Below, piece by piece: positions 24,005-34,800 of a stretch of DNA of 64,000 nucleotides (positions are counted from its first letter, which is position 1; every line of letters starts with the position of its first letter). Below the pieces are notes generated by a model. It did not search any database, had not been told where the DNA came from, and saw only the letters and a program-made list of their open reading frames with translations. The translations under genes were made by a program, and so were the position numbers. Origin of the DNA: Agelaius tricolor (lineage: Eukaryota > Chordata > Aves > Passeriformes > Icteridae); assembly GCA_023055355.1 (NCBI GenBank), contig JALJCS010000009.1, positions 47,026,501-47,090,500 on the forward strand, written 5' to 3'.

Positions 24005-24522
24005 AGAGTCACAGAAACACAGATTGGTTTGGGTTGGGAGGGACCTTTAAGCTCATCTCATTCCGTCCCTGCCATGGGCAGGGACACCTTCCACTATCCC
24101 AGGTGGCTCCAAGCTCTCTTCAACCAGGCCTTGGACACTGCCAGGGACCCAGGGGCAGGTACAGCTTCTCTGGGCAGCCTGTGCCAGAGCCTGCCCACCC
24201 TCACTCAGTAAAATAATTTCTTCCTTAAATTCACTCTAAAGCTACTCTCTATCCATTTGAAGATGTTCCTCACTGTGCTGTCACTGCAGCCCCTTGTTGA
24301 TAGTCTCTCTCCATCCTCCCTGCAGGCACCCTTCAGTTACTGGAAGGCTGCAATTAGATCATCCTGAAGCCTTTTATTTTCCAGGCTGAACAATCCCAGT
24401 TCTTTCAGGCTTTCCTTCCAGCAGAGCTGCTCCACCCCTCTGATCATCCTCCTTCCTCGTCTGGACTCTCCCCAACAGCTCCAGGTCTTTCCTGTGCTGA
24501 CACCCCAGAGCTGGAGGCAGTA
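24005..24522 (-). mobile_element. CR1 LINE fragment, about 520 bp
   Basis: Antisense CR1: CAGAAACACAGATTGGTTTGG, GGGAGGGACCTTTAAGCTCA, CCATGGGCAGGGACACCTTC, GGCCTTGGACACTGCCAGGG, then CCAGGCTGAACAATCCCAG and CTGCTCCACCCCTCTGATC. This is the 3' part of the element, the longest CR1 copy in the window and only moderately decayed. Confidence 0.92.
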
Positions 24523-26954
24523 ATTAAAGATTGAGGAAAAATTTCAGGCCACAGATCAGATTAATGATTTTCTCAATGAAACCCAAAGACATTCCAATCA
24601 GAAGCAGAAGAAAGAGCTGAACAAATTCTAATTCCCATTAAATGTATCTGTTGGATTATCAATGCCCTGAACGCTCAAATTCTGAGTAAGGTGACTCTCT
24701 AGGGCAGTGAAGGAAAAAGGTGATGTTAACAAAGTCAGTGCAATCAGATATGCAGAGATTAATATTCACAGATCCAAAGATGAGGTTTTGACTCAAGGGT
24801 CGTTTTTGTCCTGTCATGGAAATGAAACCACCAAGCTTTACCTTAAAATAAGCTTTTGATCCACTATCTAAAACAAAGCAATTGTAGAAACTCAGAAGTT
24901 CAGAAAATTTCAGTTTCCAGAGTAAATTTATTCATGGACCTGATCTTGTACAAATATTACCTTTTAATTTAAAATGTTACTTTCTCTTCAGGAGACAATA
25001 CCGGCTTTTTTTTTTTGCTCCAAAGGAAATGTTATAGGTGCTACTTCATTTCATCTGCCTTCCCAAAGATTTGCCAGAGAAACAAGTACTTGTAAAACAT
25101 ATTAAGCTTCCATAAAATTCCATTCCTTTGGCCAAATGAAGTCATGTTAAAAGACAGAATTTTACACTGTGCCCATATTAGGAAAATTAATTCTTCAGAT
25201 ATATTTTTTTAATCTCTCCAGGTGGTCAAGCTTTGGAATGCAGTAGGAGAAATGACTTCACCTCCTTCAGCTGTACAGCTTATTATTTTTGGCTATTTCA
25301 TGCTTCATGAAATCTGGTTAATTATTATTGGGGGCTTTTTTTAATATTTCTAAGTCCTTGTGGGTGCATTTTATAAAACATTTATTTTTACTGCTTACAT
25401 AACTACCTACCTAAAATGTTTTTCTTGGTAGACAACTGTACTGTTTTTGCCAAAACAGATTCTCTTTCAATTTTGGGAAATTGTTGGAAAGCTGATATTC
25501 CCGTTTTTCAGCGGTGCCTGTGCCATGTTATTAAACTGGGCTTTATGGAGATGAAAAATTGATCTTGACAGGAATCATAACCATTTGTTTACACTAAGCT
25601 GTATGGCTTCATCCCATCTGAAATTCAGTACCATGCCTCTCATACAGAATCCTTAACCCATGATTTCCTGCCAGCTCTCAAAGGCTTCCTCTATAAAATT
25701 CTCAAACATTTCACAGATGCATCTCCTGGAAGAGACCTATGCCTCTGCTGGACCTGGGAATTCTCCTGTTTTGGTGCATTTGAGGAAGTAGAGCCATCAG
25801 GATAACTACAAAGAGCAGAACTGCTAAGAGAAGGTGGAAGAAACTTCATAATTTCTTTCTTCAACTGAGCGTCTCCCTAAAAGTAGATCATTTTCTTGCC
25901 ATCAGTATTTCTAATCAAAAGATAACACTTCAGTGCTCTAATAATTAGAAACCTTGTAGATGATGGCATAAATACTGAGGGGATAGGTTTTACACTCAGT
26001 CTTTTGGCAAGTATGTAAACTTAAGCAATTCTTTTCACAGTTTTTCTTGGTGGATTTGTAGGCAAAGAGAAGTTTTCATCAGCCCTTGTTCTGCTTGACT
26101 AAATAAAACATGCTCTTAAAATTTTCCTGTCACAAGACATTATTTTCATTTCTCTTACCACACTTCTAGACTTTCTGCATGTGGATTCAAGTCTGACTTC
26201 ACCCTGAATGTGACTGGCACAAAATATTACAGTTAATACATTACGGATGCTTTGAATAATTTACATGCTTCATTATCTCTTGTGAAACTTTCATGGTACA
26301 TGCCACGCTCATGGTTGCACTTGCTTTGCAGAAATGTTTTTTGCCCTTTTATGATCAGCTGGTTTTCCTAAGTTTTCCTCAATAATTTCCAAATAACTGA
26401 CCATAAAGTGAGAATTCTGTAGCATTTTATTGATTTTAATAGTTCCCTTTTTGCATGCCTATTGCTCACATTCTGATAATTTCATTTTAAATTGATGTCT
26501 CCTTATTTCTTGTTGTCATCACAGTGATGCCAAGGATCATGATAAAAACACTAAGCACAATCAGCCACAGGACTGAAATTTCAGGAGTCACCAGTAGTGA
26601 CTGAATCTGTCACTATTCCTTTTCAGTATAGTATATGACTCTTGTATTCAGGTTCTTGTTCACTTCGTGCTCCTGCTGCCAATTCCAGCTTAGTTCATGC
26701 TTTTCCACATAACATCATATCTCAAGATGCATGGGAGCCAAAGCAGATTAATTTTTGGTGTTTAAAAATGGAGACAGACACTGCAGTAATGTACCAAGGT
26801 GTCCTGCCTCTGCCACATGGCCAAAATCATCACTCAGCTGTTATTTTTAATTATTATCCCATTTCAGTGGTACAGAAGTCCTGCTGTTTTCCTTCTTGTC
26901 CTCTTGAACACATCCAAACTTTTTTTCTCTAGTATTTAATATCTTCAATAGAAA
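24523..26954. other. Intergenic, nothing recognised
   Basis: AT-rich unique-looking sequence between CR1 copies. Open frames are short and show no family signature. No simple repeat of note. Confidence 0.6.
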
Positions 26955-27090
26955 TATAGAATCATAAAATTGTTTGGGTTAGAAGGGAATTTAAAGATCA
27001 TCTCATTCCTATGCCCTGCCATGGGCAGGGACACTTTCCATTAGACCAGGTAACTCCAAGCTCTGTCCAACCTGGCCTTGAACACTTTCA
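26955..27090 (-). mobile_element. CR1 LINE 3' fragment
   Basis: Antisense CR1 tail: ATAGAATCATAAAATTGTTT, GGGTTAGAAGGGAATTTAAA, CCATGGGCAGGGACACTTTC, CCAACCTGGCCTTGAACACT. It is about 135 bases long. Confidence 0.9.
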
Positions 27091-29589
27091 ATTTTAATAA
27101 TTCTTATTTTACATTATATATTTTTGCTTCTAAGACATAGCTTTTTTAGTAATCAGTCTTTTACCCTATTTCTTCTCAACACTATCTCATGCTTGAGATG
27201 GTTGTTTAACCAATAAGATTTGAAGACTATTCCTGCTCTCATTCATTCCATCTCTTAGCTCAATCAAATGTTTTCATCCCTTTCTGACCTTGGCATCCTT
27301 GAATATCATGTTCATCACTTAACCAAGGCCAAAATAATATCATCTTTTTACTGCTTTCCTGGCTATTAAGTGAAGAATTACTGCTGCTGTTGATGTGAAA
27401 ACGACTTGGATGTCACTCATTTCTAGTCTCTGGATAATTCACTCTTTTTCCAAGTGTCACATCTCCCAGTGACCCTTTCTAATCATACCTGAGTTCCCAA
27501 ACCTACCAAACAACAAACCTTGGGGTTTATCCTCCAATAAAACTCCACAATCTCCACAGATACTGTCAGAAGAGTCAAATCTGGGTTTACACACAGTTCT
27601 GTTGTATTTCTAAGGTGAACAGCTAAAATCTCTTATTGCTTCACTGCTTACCTCCTGACTGATGAAAATCCTTGCCCTTACATCATTCTGCAATACTTCA
27701 TGGTACTACTGTGGGATTTTTAGACCTACTAAGGAATGGTCCAGGGATGACATATTAGAGAGCAGGAATGCTGGATGCTTGTTTACAGCCCCTCCTGAAA
27801 AGATCCTGGAGTGCATATTAGGCTTTAAAAACCAATTGCAAGCTCTTGAAGGAATTATTACATCACTCCAACACTGAAATGCAGCTGCCTCAGGGGAAAG
27901 GCAGGGAATTTTTAACAGTGCATAGAAGTATTTCAGCACTTCAGCAGAGAAAGTGAATAATGCCATAATCAACTGAGCAGAAAGGGAATGTTTAGTAAGT
28001 AGTCATATATAGTTATTTTAACTGGATTTAGGCCAGAAACCTGGGAAAAAACTGCTGCTAATGGCAAAAATGGAATTGGGGTTTTTAAGTCACCAATGAC
28101 CAAGTCCTTTGGTTTTCATTTGTGTATTAAGCCACAGCACCTAAAGCAGCAGAGTTGTGGTGGAGTTTTCTTTTATAACTGGTTACCAGCATTTCCTCCT
28201 TCAGTGAGCAGGAATGATGTCTGATTTTCCCACGAGCTCACAAGAAATTAAGTTCTATATAGGCCTATACAGAGAAGCAGCAACACCACAGTCAGTTGGT
28301 TATTTCAATTAGTCAGAGCTAGAGAAAACAATACTTAACAACAATTTTGTCTCATCATAGGCATCTGAGTGGGTTTAAATGCACCACACCAGGTCTTTAC
28401 CTATTTTAATTTATCGTTTTATTGACTTCATCAGAGCTATAACCACTCTAGTGTTCATAAACAGAAGATAGAAAACCTAGAAAACACAGTTATAATTGTC
28501 CTTATACATTTCAGGATAAATGTATTGTCCTCAATCAGAAAATAAATCATCATCATGGAAAATCAGCAAAAATCTGTTTGAGATACTATAAACATACCTT
28601 AGCTTAGAAGGAGAGGAAATAAAATTGGAGATATTATTGTATTATCATATATATTGATGTTGAGATATAAGCGCACATATATTTATAATGGAAATTTTTA
28701 AATTATATTTTATGTAATATATGTTACCTGATGATGTATATATATCTTTTTATATAATATTTTTTGGGGCCTAGTTTTGTAAAGAAGCCCATTAATGGGG
28801 GATGGAAAGTGGTTGAAGCCAGGAAAAGACTCGGCATTTTTGGAAAATAGATTAGGATGGGAGACAAGGGAAGAATAAGAATAAAATGTGATTGGAGCTT
28901 TTAAAATAGTGAATGCTAAAAACTACATCATATGAAAGGAAGAAATTGAAACTATGAATTCCTGGGAACTCAAAAAATTAAAGACAAGAAAGGTTTTTCC
29001 TGTCTGTATTATAGTGTGAAAACCTAATAAAGAGATATTAAAAATGGTTTTTGCTTCAAAACAACCGTTGAAATGTTGTTCAAAAATGACATTTTGAAAC
29101 TATACATTGTTCAGTCAAAAATAGAATAGCAAAATTTGGCCCATAATGAGGGATTTTAAGGCAGTACAAGACAGGAGCAAACTGCCACCAGCACAATCTG
29201 AGTGCAAGGGACTATGAATGAGAGGCCATGTTTTCTATGGCTTTCCATAACTGTATATCAAGACTTTAATTACTTTTCTTAGCTTTTTTAAAGGAAGAGT
29301 AAAAGATAATACACGAAAAAGCATGACTGAAAGAAGAAACTGAATATATAATGAGAAGGAACCTGAAAATTAGCATATTCCTGGCTGAGTTAGCCTGATC
29401 TACAATCAGAATGTGAGATTTGTGAAACTTTTTTATTTTTGGCTCGTAACATTTTCATTGGACTACACCCAAACGGAGTCTTTGTCCAGTAACAACAACT
29501 TCCTTAAGTTGTCTGTTCTTCACACTCACACCTGTTAATATATTTAAAGGAAATACTAAAAATATGTTGCAAGTAGAGACATAACATAT
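27091..29589. other. Intergenic, AT-rich
   Basis: No gene or dispersed repeat recognised. A strongly AT-rich block with many TATAT strings lies at about 28630-28770. The segment 29455-29589, just right of which the LTR-like stretch begins, is open on the minus strand but has no recognised homology. Confidence 0.55.
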
Positions 29590-29897
29590 GTCAGGGGGAA
29601 TTGCAGTCTCGTCCCGCGGCCACTGGAGCTGACGGGTGCCAGCTAGCTGCTCCCAGAGTGACCGGTGGAGACCACGAATCCCACCACTCCCAGGGCCTCT
29701 GCGAGAACCCCTGAGTAGTGGCTCCGTCTGCGGCGTGGTGACGTGGTGACGGGAGCAGGACTGCAAAGCACTGAGGCGAAGGAAGGAAGGAGTGGACACA
29801 CGTATGGATGCCAAGGCGCTTTATGGACCCAGGCAGGGCCAGTAACAGTGTCAGAGAAAAACCGCTGGGGAGGCACTTATAAAGGGGAAGGGCATGA
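29590..29897 (-). mobile_element. LTR-like GC-rich stretch at the 3' end of the provirus
   Basis: On the minus strand a TATAAG box (about 29876-29884) is followed some 60 bases later by CATAAAGCG (polyadenylation-like, about 29819-29827) and then a long GC-rich stretch that could be U5. This layout resembles the promoter-R-U5 part of an LTR, with U3 lost at the junction with integrase. Terminal TG/CA ends and a target duplication could not be fixed. The alternative is an unrelated GC-rich insertion. Confidence 0.35.
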
Positions 29898-30414
29898 TGA
29901 AATTGCTGATGGCCTAATTTGGCCTGCTGGTAGATGCTAGATAGGCCAGCCAGCTGCAGGGGTGCGGCTAGGGCGTCTGCACTGTGGTTTCCCTTGGCAA
30001 TAAACCCAGGGAATCGGTGTGTGATCTTACATGCATTACAAGGAAGGGTTGCTCTCGGTGGGAAACCAGGTGTATTAAACGTGAGAGCAAGCAATAGATG
30101 GTAGGATTGGAAACTTCTTTGAGCACTGCATGTTCTGCCCGGGACACTACGCCTGCTACATAGGCCGAATCAGTTACTAGATTAAAAGGCTGTGGAAACT
30201 TCTCAAAGGCCCTGATGACTGCATCTAACTCAGCAACTTGTGGAGAACCCTCCACAATCTGCACATCTGCTTCCCACTGCTGAGTCTGAGGGTCCTTCCA
30301 AGTAATGACTGACTTGTGGGATCCTCCAGATGCGCCTGTAAAAACTGTAAGGGCTTTGAGTGGATGGTGACTTTGAACCTCTTTTGGAATCAAATTAAAT
30401 TCAACATTAAACAA
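29886..30414 (-). pseudogene. Retroviral RNase H and start of integrase, degraded
   Basis: The minus-strand frame has RNase H hallmarks: an opening LTVFTGASGG block where the first catalytic acid is expected but is not obvious, VAELDAVIRAFEKF, the conserved TDSAYVAG, and a closing HVRSHTD. It then runs into GNHSADALAAP and a HQQFHHA piece resembling the start of the integrase zinc-binding domain. Integrase stops there at about 29.89 kb; the rest is missing. The first-position Gly-Ala at the usual Asp site of the opening block suggests inactivation. Confidence 0.82.
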
Positions 30415-30795
30415 TTTGTGGCCTGGATGATCGATTGAAATTTGGCCAGTGTAGCTGTCTCAGGCAAACTGCAAATTCTCATTAGACTGGGATAAATTTT
30501 CCACAGTGTCCAAAGATATCCTCCCCATGGATGTTTGGATAGGGAGGTGAATGCATGCAAAATTGCACTCCGCCAACACACACAGGCAAGCCCTAGCCAT
30601 CATGATCAGCTGAGCCATCAGCTTTTGTGGCTTGGTGATGCTCTTGGACAGCTGGTGACCAAGGAACACCCACTCTATAATTAAGAGGGGGTCCTTTTGG
30701 TCCGTGTCCCGTTGAAAAATCAACCCGTAAAGATGCGGTATCCTACCCAGAATGATGAAGCTGAAGGGCAGATCCTCACGACACTGGTGGGCGTG
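30415..30795 (-). pseudogene. Retroviral RT thumb/connection remnant, frame-disrupted
   Basis: Between the RT and RNase H frames the minus strand carries a shifted frame including an IIEWVFLGHQ stretch, which fits the connection region between the polymerase and RNase H domains by position. The frame changes on both sides, so no single reading frame joins them. Assignment is mainly positional. Confidence 0.6.
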
Positions 30796-31485
30796 TCAAC
30801 TTGCAATGATGGATTGGACCTTCTTGAGTGCTGCCCTGGCCTCCAGAGTCAGGGCCCTCGGGGAATCCAGGGTCTCCCCCCCTTTTAACAAGTTGAAGAG
30901 AGGGGATAAATCTCTTGTGGTGAGCCCTAACCAGGGCCTGATCCAGTTTAGGGATCCACAGAGTTGGTGCAGGTCTCTTAGGGTTTTAGGGTTAGTGTGA
31001 ATTAGGATTTTTTGGGGTGTAATGGTACAGTGGGTGACCTCAAGGTCCAGATACTTCCAAGGTGGCAGGCGTTGGGCTTTCTCTGTTTGCAATTCAAATC
31101 CTGCCACCGACAAGGTTGTAATAGTGTCCTCTATGGAGTGTGCAAGCATGTCGTGGTCAGGGGCACAAATAAGGATATCATCCATGTAATGATATATTTT
31201 GCATTTTTTCTCCCTTGCACGCACAGGGGACAGAACACTAGCAACATACCACTGGCAGATAGTAGGGCTGTTTTTCATTCCCTTAGGAAGAAGGCACCAG
31301 TGGTAGCGCTTCATGGGAGCTTCGCTGTTGATGGAGGGCACAGAGAAAGCAAACCATGGTACATCATCTGGGTGAAGGGGAATATGAAAGAAACAGTCTT
31401 TGATGTCAATAACTGCCAATTTCCAATTTTGTGGGAGCATAGATGGGGAAGAACATGGGGGGAACCGAGGGTCAAACCAAATCTT
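30796..31485 (-). pseudogene. Retroviral reverse transcriptase domain, partial
   Basis: A minus-strand frame of about 215 codons from 31440, with the same frame open a little further upstream to about 31485, shows successive RT motifs: KLAVIDIKDCFFHIPL (first catalytic Asp), LPKGMKNSPTICQ, and YMDD at plus positions 31177-31188 (residues 85-88 of the frame). This is followed by a GLTTRDLSPLFNLLKG-type region. YMDD and the surrounding pattern match class II retroviruses. A stop lies just upstream of the domain, and the frame is lost after 30796, so it is a fragment without function. Confidence 0.92.
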
Positions 31486-31567
31486 AACTTATAGAAAATA
31501 ACCAACTTTACAATAAAACCTGTATAAATGACACAATGCTACAGGGGATGATTGAGGTGATTTAGAA

Positions 31568-31860
31568 TTAAAACTTGCAAGGTGCCTGGTTGGTGAGCCA
31601 TGCTCTAAAGCACTGCAGGTTGACCTCAAGAAAATTGCTGTGATGGATCCTTGTCACTCCTCCCTCACTTTGGTCTCTTAGTGTGGGGCTCAAGTTTGTA
31701 AGAAAAGTTGGAAAATATTTTTTAATGTGGTGATGAGTTGAGACAAAGCTCTGGAGATCTGCATCTGCCGCATGTAAACTTGGAGAGCTGAACTCAAAGA
31801 TTTTTGTCCCTTTCAGCAGCAAATCCCCACCAAGAGGTATTTAAATTACAAAGGCTGAGA
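31568..31860 (-). pseudogene. Possible retroviral protease C-terminal remnant
   Basis: Upstream of the RT on the same strand, a minus-strand frame reads LGGDLLLKG near 31.81-31.83 kb, resembling the G-R/G-D-LL stretch at the end of retroviral proteases, and stays open to about 31568. The position (just before RT) is right, but the similarity is short. It supports extension of the provirus beyond 31.5 kb. Confidence 0.4.
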
Positions 31861-34800
31861 AGTTGAGGAGCACCTCACGGGGAGAAATTTCCTAGCAAGA
31901 GCACAAAACAAGCAAAGAAAACAAGAAAAAAGTGCTCTTTGTTTTAGAAAGATTTCTCGAATTGTGTAAGATGAATTGTATGTTTTCCCCCTTTTGCTGA
32001 GTCTGTAAATGTTTTCATCAGCTGTCACCTTTATCAGTGGTACTTTGGAATATGCCAGAATATTTGGGGGATATTTGAGCTCCTTGACGTCTTTGGTGCC
32101 TAAACACAGGGCTGCCAGTGTCTACGGGGTTTTTGGGACTTATTTCAGGAAAGGGAGTGCTAAGGTGAAGTACTGCTTCTAAAGGGAGTAAATCTGTAGT
32201 ATCCTCACTGTGCAAATAACAGCCTTTTGAAACATCTAGGAGTTAGAATTTGGGAAGGGAATAGAAACCTGTAAATAGATACACAAATCAGGTCACTTTT
32301 TATTAGGCTCACAGCAATTACACATGGAAAAAATTGTTATAAATCTTTTCTGATGTTACATATGTTAAAAAAAGCAAAACTAATCAATCACGGGGAGTTA
32401 GGCTGGTGGTCTGATTAATTAATGTAATTCTCCCAAGTAAAATTAATTTTTTAAAAAATATGCTAGATATTACCATGAAACCTATCAAATAAAAATTCCT
32501 ATAGCCATGGGTTTTTTCATTTCCAGCTTAAAATAACAATACTGACCTTGGCATGAAATTATTTTTTGAGATTAATGACCAGTTTGGGTTAATGATCTTT
32601 GGCTGTGCTACTGACCTTCATCCCCTCCCAGCCAAGCATTAATCCTCAGGAAATTTACTGCACCTTGATTGTTGTTGCTCACACATGTACAAGCCTCAGG
32701 AGCTGGGGCAAATGTGTGTTGTACATTGCATCAAGAATTCTTACAGCAAAAGCCAAAACAAGAACAGCTTGGAACCTCTGAAAAAAATCAGAAAGTCAAA
32801 TCATCTGATTTTGATCAAAGAATTATTAACAGGCTTTGCTGTGCACTGTTCTCTCTGTATGAGTCTTGGAGCAATTATTGAGGAGTATTACAGAATACAA
32901 AAAATGTAGCCCTTGGCATTGACTATCAGGATCAGGCATTTCTGAAACTGCTATCAACTTTGAATTTAAATGCCAAATACAATATTTTGCCTTGATGCAA
33001 TTCTTCCAAGTACCATCCATCCTCCTTTCACGGGAAATGGTGCAAATCAGAACAATGCTTTTATGAAGGTATGAAATTAATGGAAGGTTTTGGCTCATCA
33101 AACCTTTTTCACTACCCATGGGTCACATAATTAATTCTTGCACTTAGCTGTAGCTTGCAGAGGGAGATGATGAGGCAGAGGGTTTGCAAGACCTTACAAA
33201 AAGCCATATGTAAAGTTATAATGTGAAAATGAGATGTTTCTTATTAATAATGATGTTAGTGTTCATTCCTGAAGTCTTTTTTTCTTCTCTGTGCTAAGGA
33301 TGTGATGTTGATATACCTGATGATGGTGTACAAACCAGAGTTACCTTTTCTAACACCAAGAATTTCATCAGAGCTCCAGATACAGAAACAAATAGGAATA
33401 AAAATATGATATGATCTCCTTTCTACAGTTGTTTGAACTGGCAGTTCTGGGGGAAAAACATTACACAAACCCCATGGCTGAAATAAGACATAAATACTTC
33501 ACTGTATCAGAGGTCTAACAGTTAAATTTGGATCTAACTAAACTTCTTCTTCCTTCTGAAAATGAACAAACAAGAAGTTTGAGTAGGAAGACATCCTAGA
33601 ATACTTTAGCCACATCAGTTAATGCCTGTAGAATTTGTTTAAGCAAAGACACTTTTCCTTTAAAATTAATGGCTTTAAAGGCCTTGGCAGATCCATCTTC
33701 TTCCATTTTCTGTGACTTTCTTGTCCCAGTTCTTTACCAGCCTAGGCTCTGCATTGCCTTCCAGCAGTGTTCTGGCTAAGGGAAATTGTATGAAAACCTT
33801 GGAAGTGCTGTATTTTGACCAACTGTGCAGATAACCCGTGAAAAATGTCAGGGATTTATTTCCCCCACAAACAATTCATCACAATGTCTTCCCAGCATTC
33901 CCACATCTGCCAGTCTGAGAGGAAAAATACCTGAGGAGCTCCTCCAAAATGTTTTATTTCCAGGGCAATTTCTGACTGTGCAGATGCAGATGGAGAAAGA
34001 GAAAGAGTGGTTTTCCCAAAAGAATAAAAAGAATCAAAATGCTTTTTACAGACTTCATGAAGACTGTCAGGCATTTTTTAAATGACAATAAGTAGAGTCA
34101 TCTTTCTTCCCACACAATAGTAATTTGTAAACCTTCCATCAGAACTCTTTGCATGTAACATAAGCTACATCCAAAAATCCAATGAAGTCTTTACAAAGTG
34201 AACATTTTATGGATAGTTTCCCCTACTATATTTTGCTAACACAAAAGTGCAAACAATTTGGCCTTTCTCTAGTTCTAAGAGGATTTTGCTAAAATAAAAT
34301 GGGAGTTCAGCAGTTGCTCAGAACTCTAATTTTAATGTAAATTTAGTGTCTTGCAATGCAGGGAAGGAAGAAGGAAGATTTTCAGGGACACTGTAAGAAC
34401 TTAATATGAAAATAACAGAACTTTATTGTTTTGGTCAATCCCTGACAATAACTGAAATGTTTTGTTCTCCAAATCTCTTTTGACTTTATGGCATTTCACT
34501 AACATGAAGTTTATCTAATTTCCAAATATTTGTTCTAGTATCACACTGACATTGGAATATGAGTGATCTTTTTATAAATAGCAGTGCAGGTAATAACCAT
34601 TAATGATTTAACTAAGAGTAAAAAATTATGGATGGCTCATCACTCATCACTATTCCAGCTCTGTCTTAATATCCCATACCTGAGGCAAGAATCCTCAAAT
34701 ATTTGTTATTGATTAACAACAGCCAGCTTGAAAAGATTTTGAGAAATGGAGAGCTATTGGCAATGAGGACAAGAGCACCAGAACAGGACAAGAACATCAG

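Larger units (their letters stand above)
29590..31860 (-). mobile_element. Decayed endogenous retrovirus fragment (class II-like pol)
   Basis: Read on the minus strand the order is a possible protease end (about 31.8 kb), reverse transcriptase, thumb/connection, RNase H and the beginning of integrase, followed directly by a GC-rich LTR-like stretch. Most of integrase and all of env are missing and no 5' LTR was found, so this is an internally deleted, 5'-truncated provirus. The reading frame shifts at least twice. RT style (YMDD, PKGMKNSPTICQ) suggests a class II alpha/betaretrovirus-like element. It is not capable of replication. The right-hand limit is uncertain and could reach about 32.2 kb. 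Confidence 0.85.

Noticed and set aside
29455..29814. 119-codon minus-strand frame as a possible gene
   Set aside because: It runs through the GC-rich LTR-like stretch and its left flank, has no family similarity and no intact start context.
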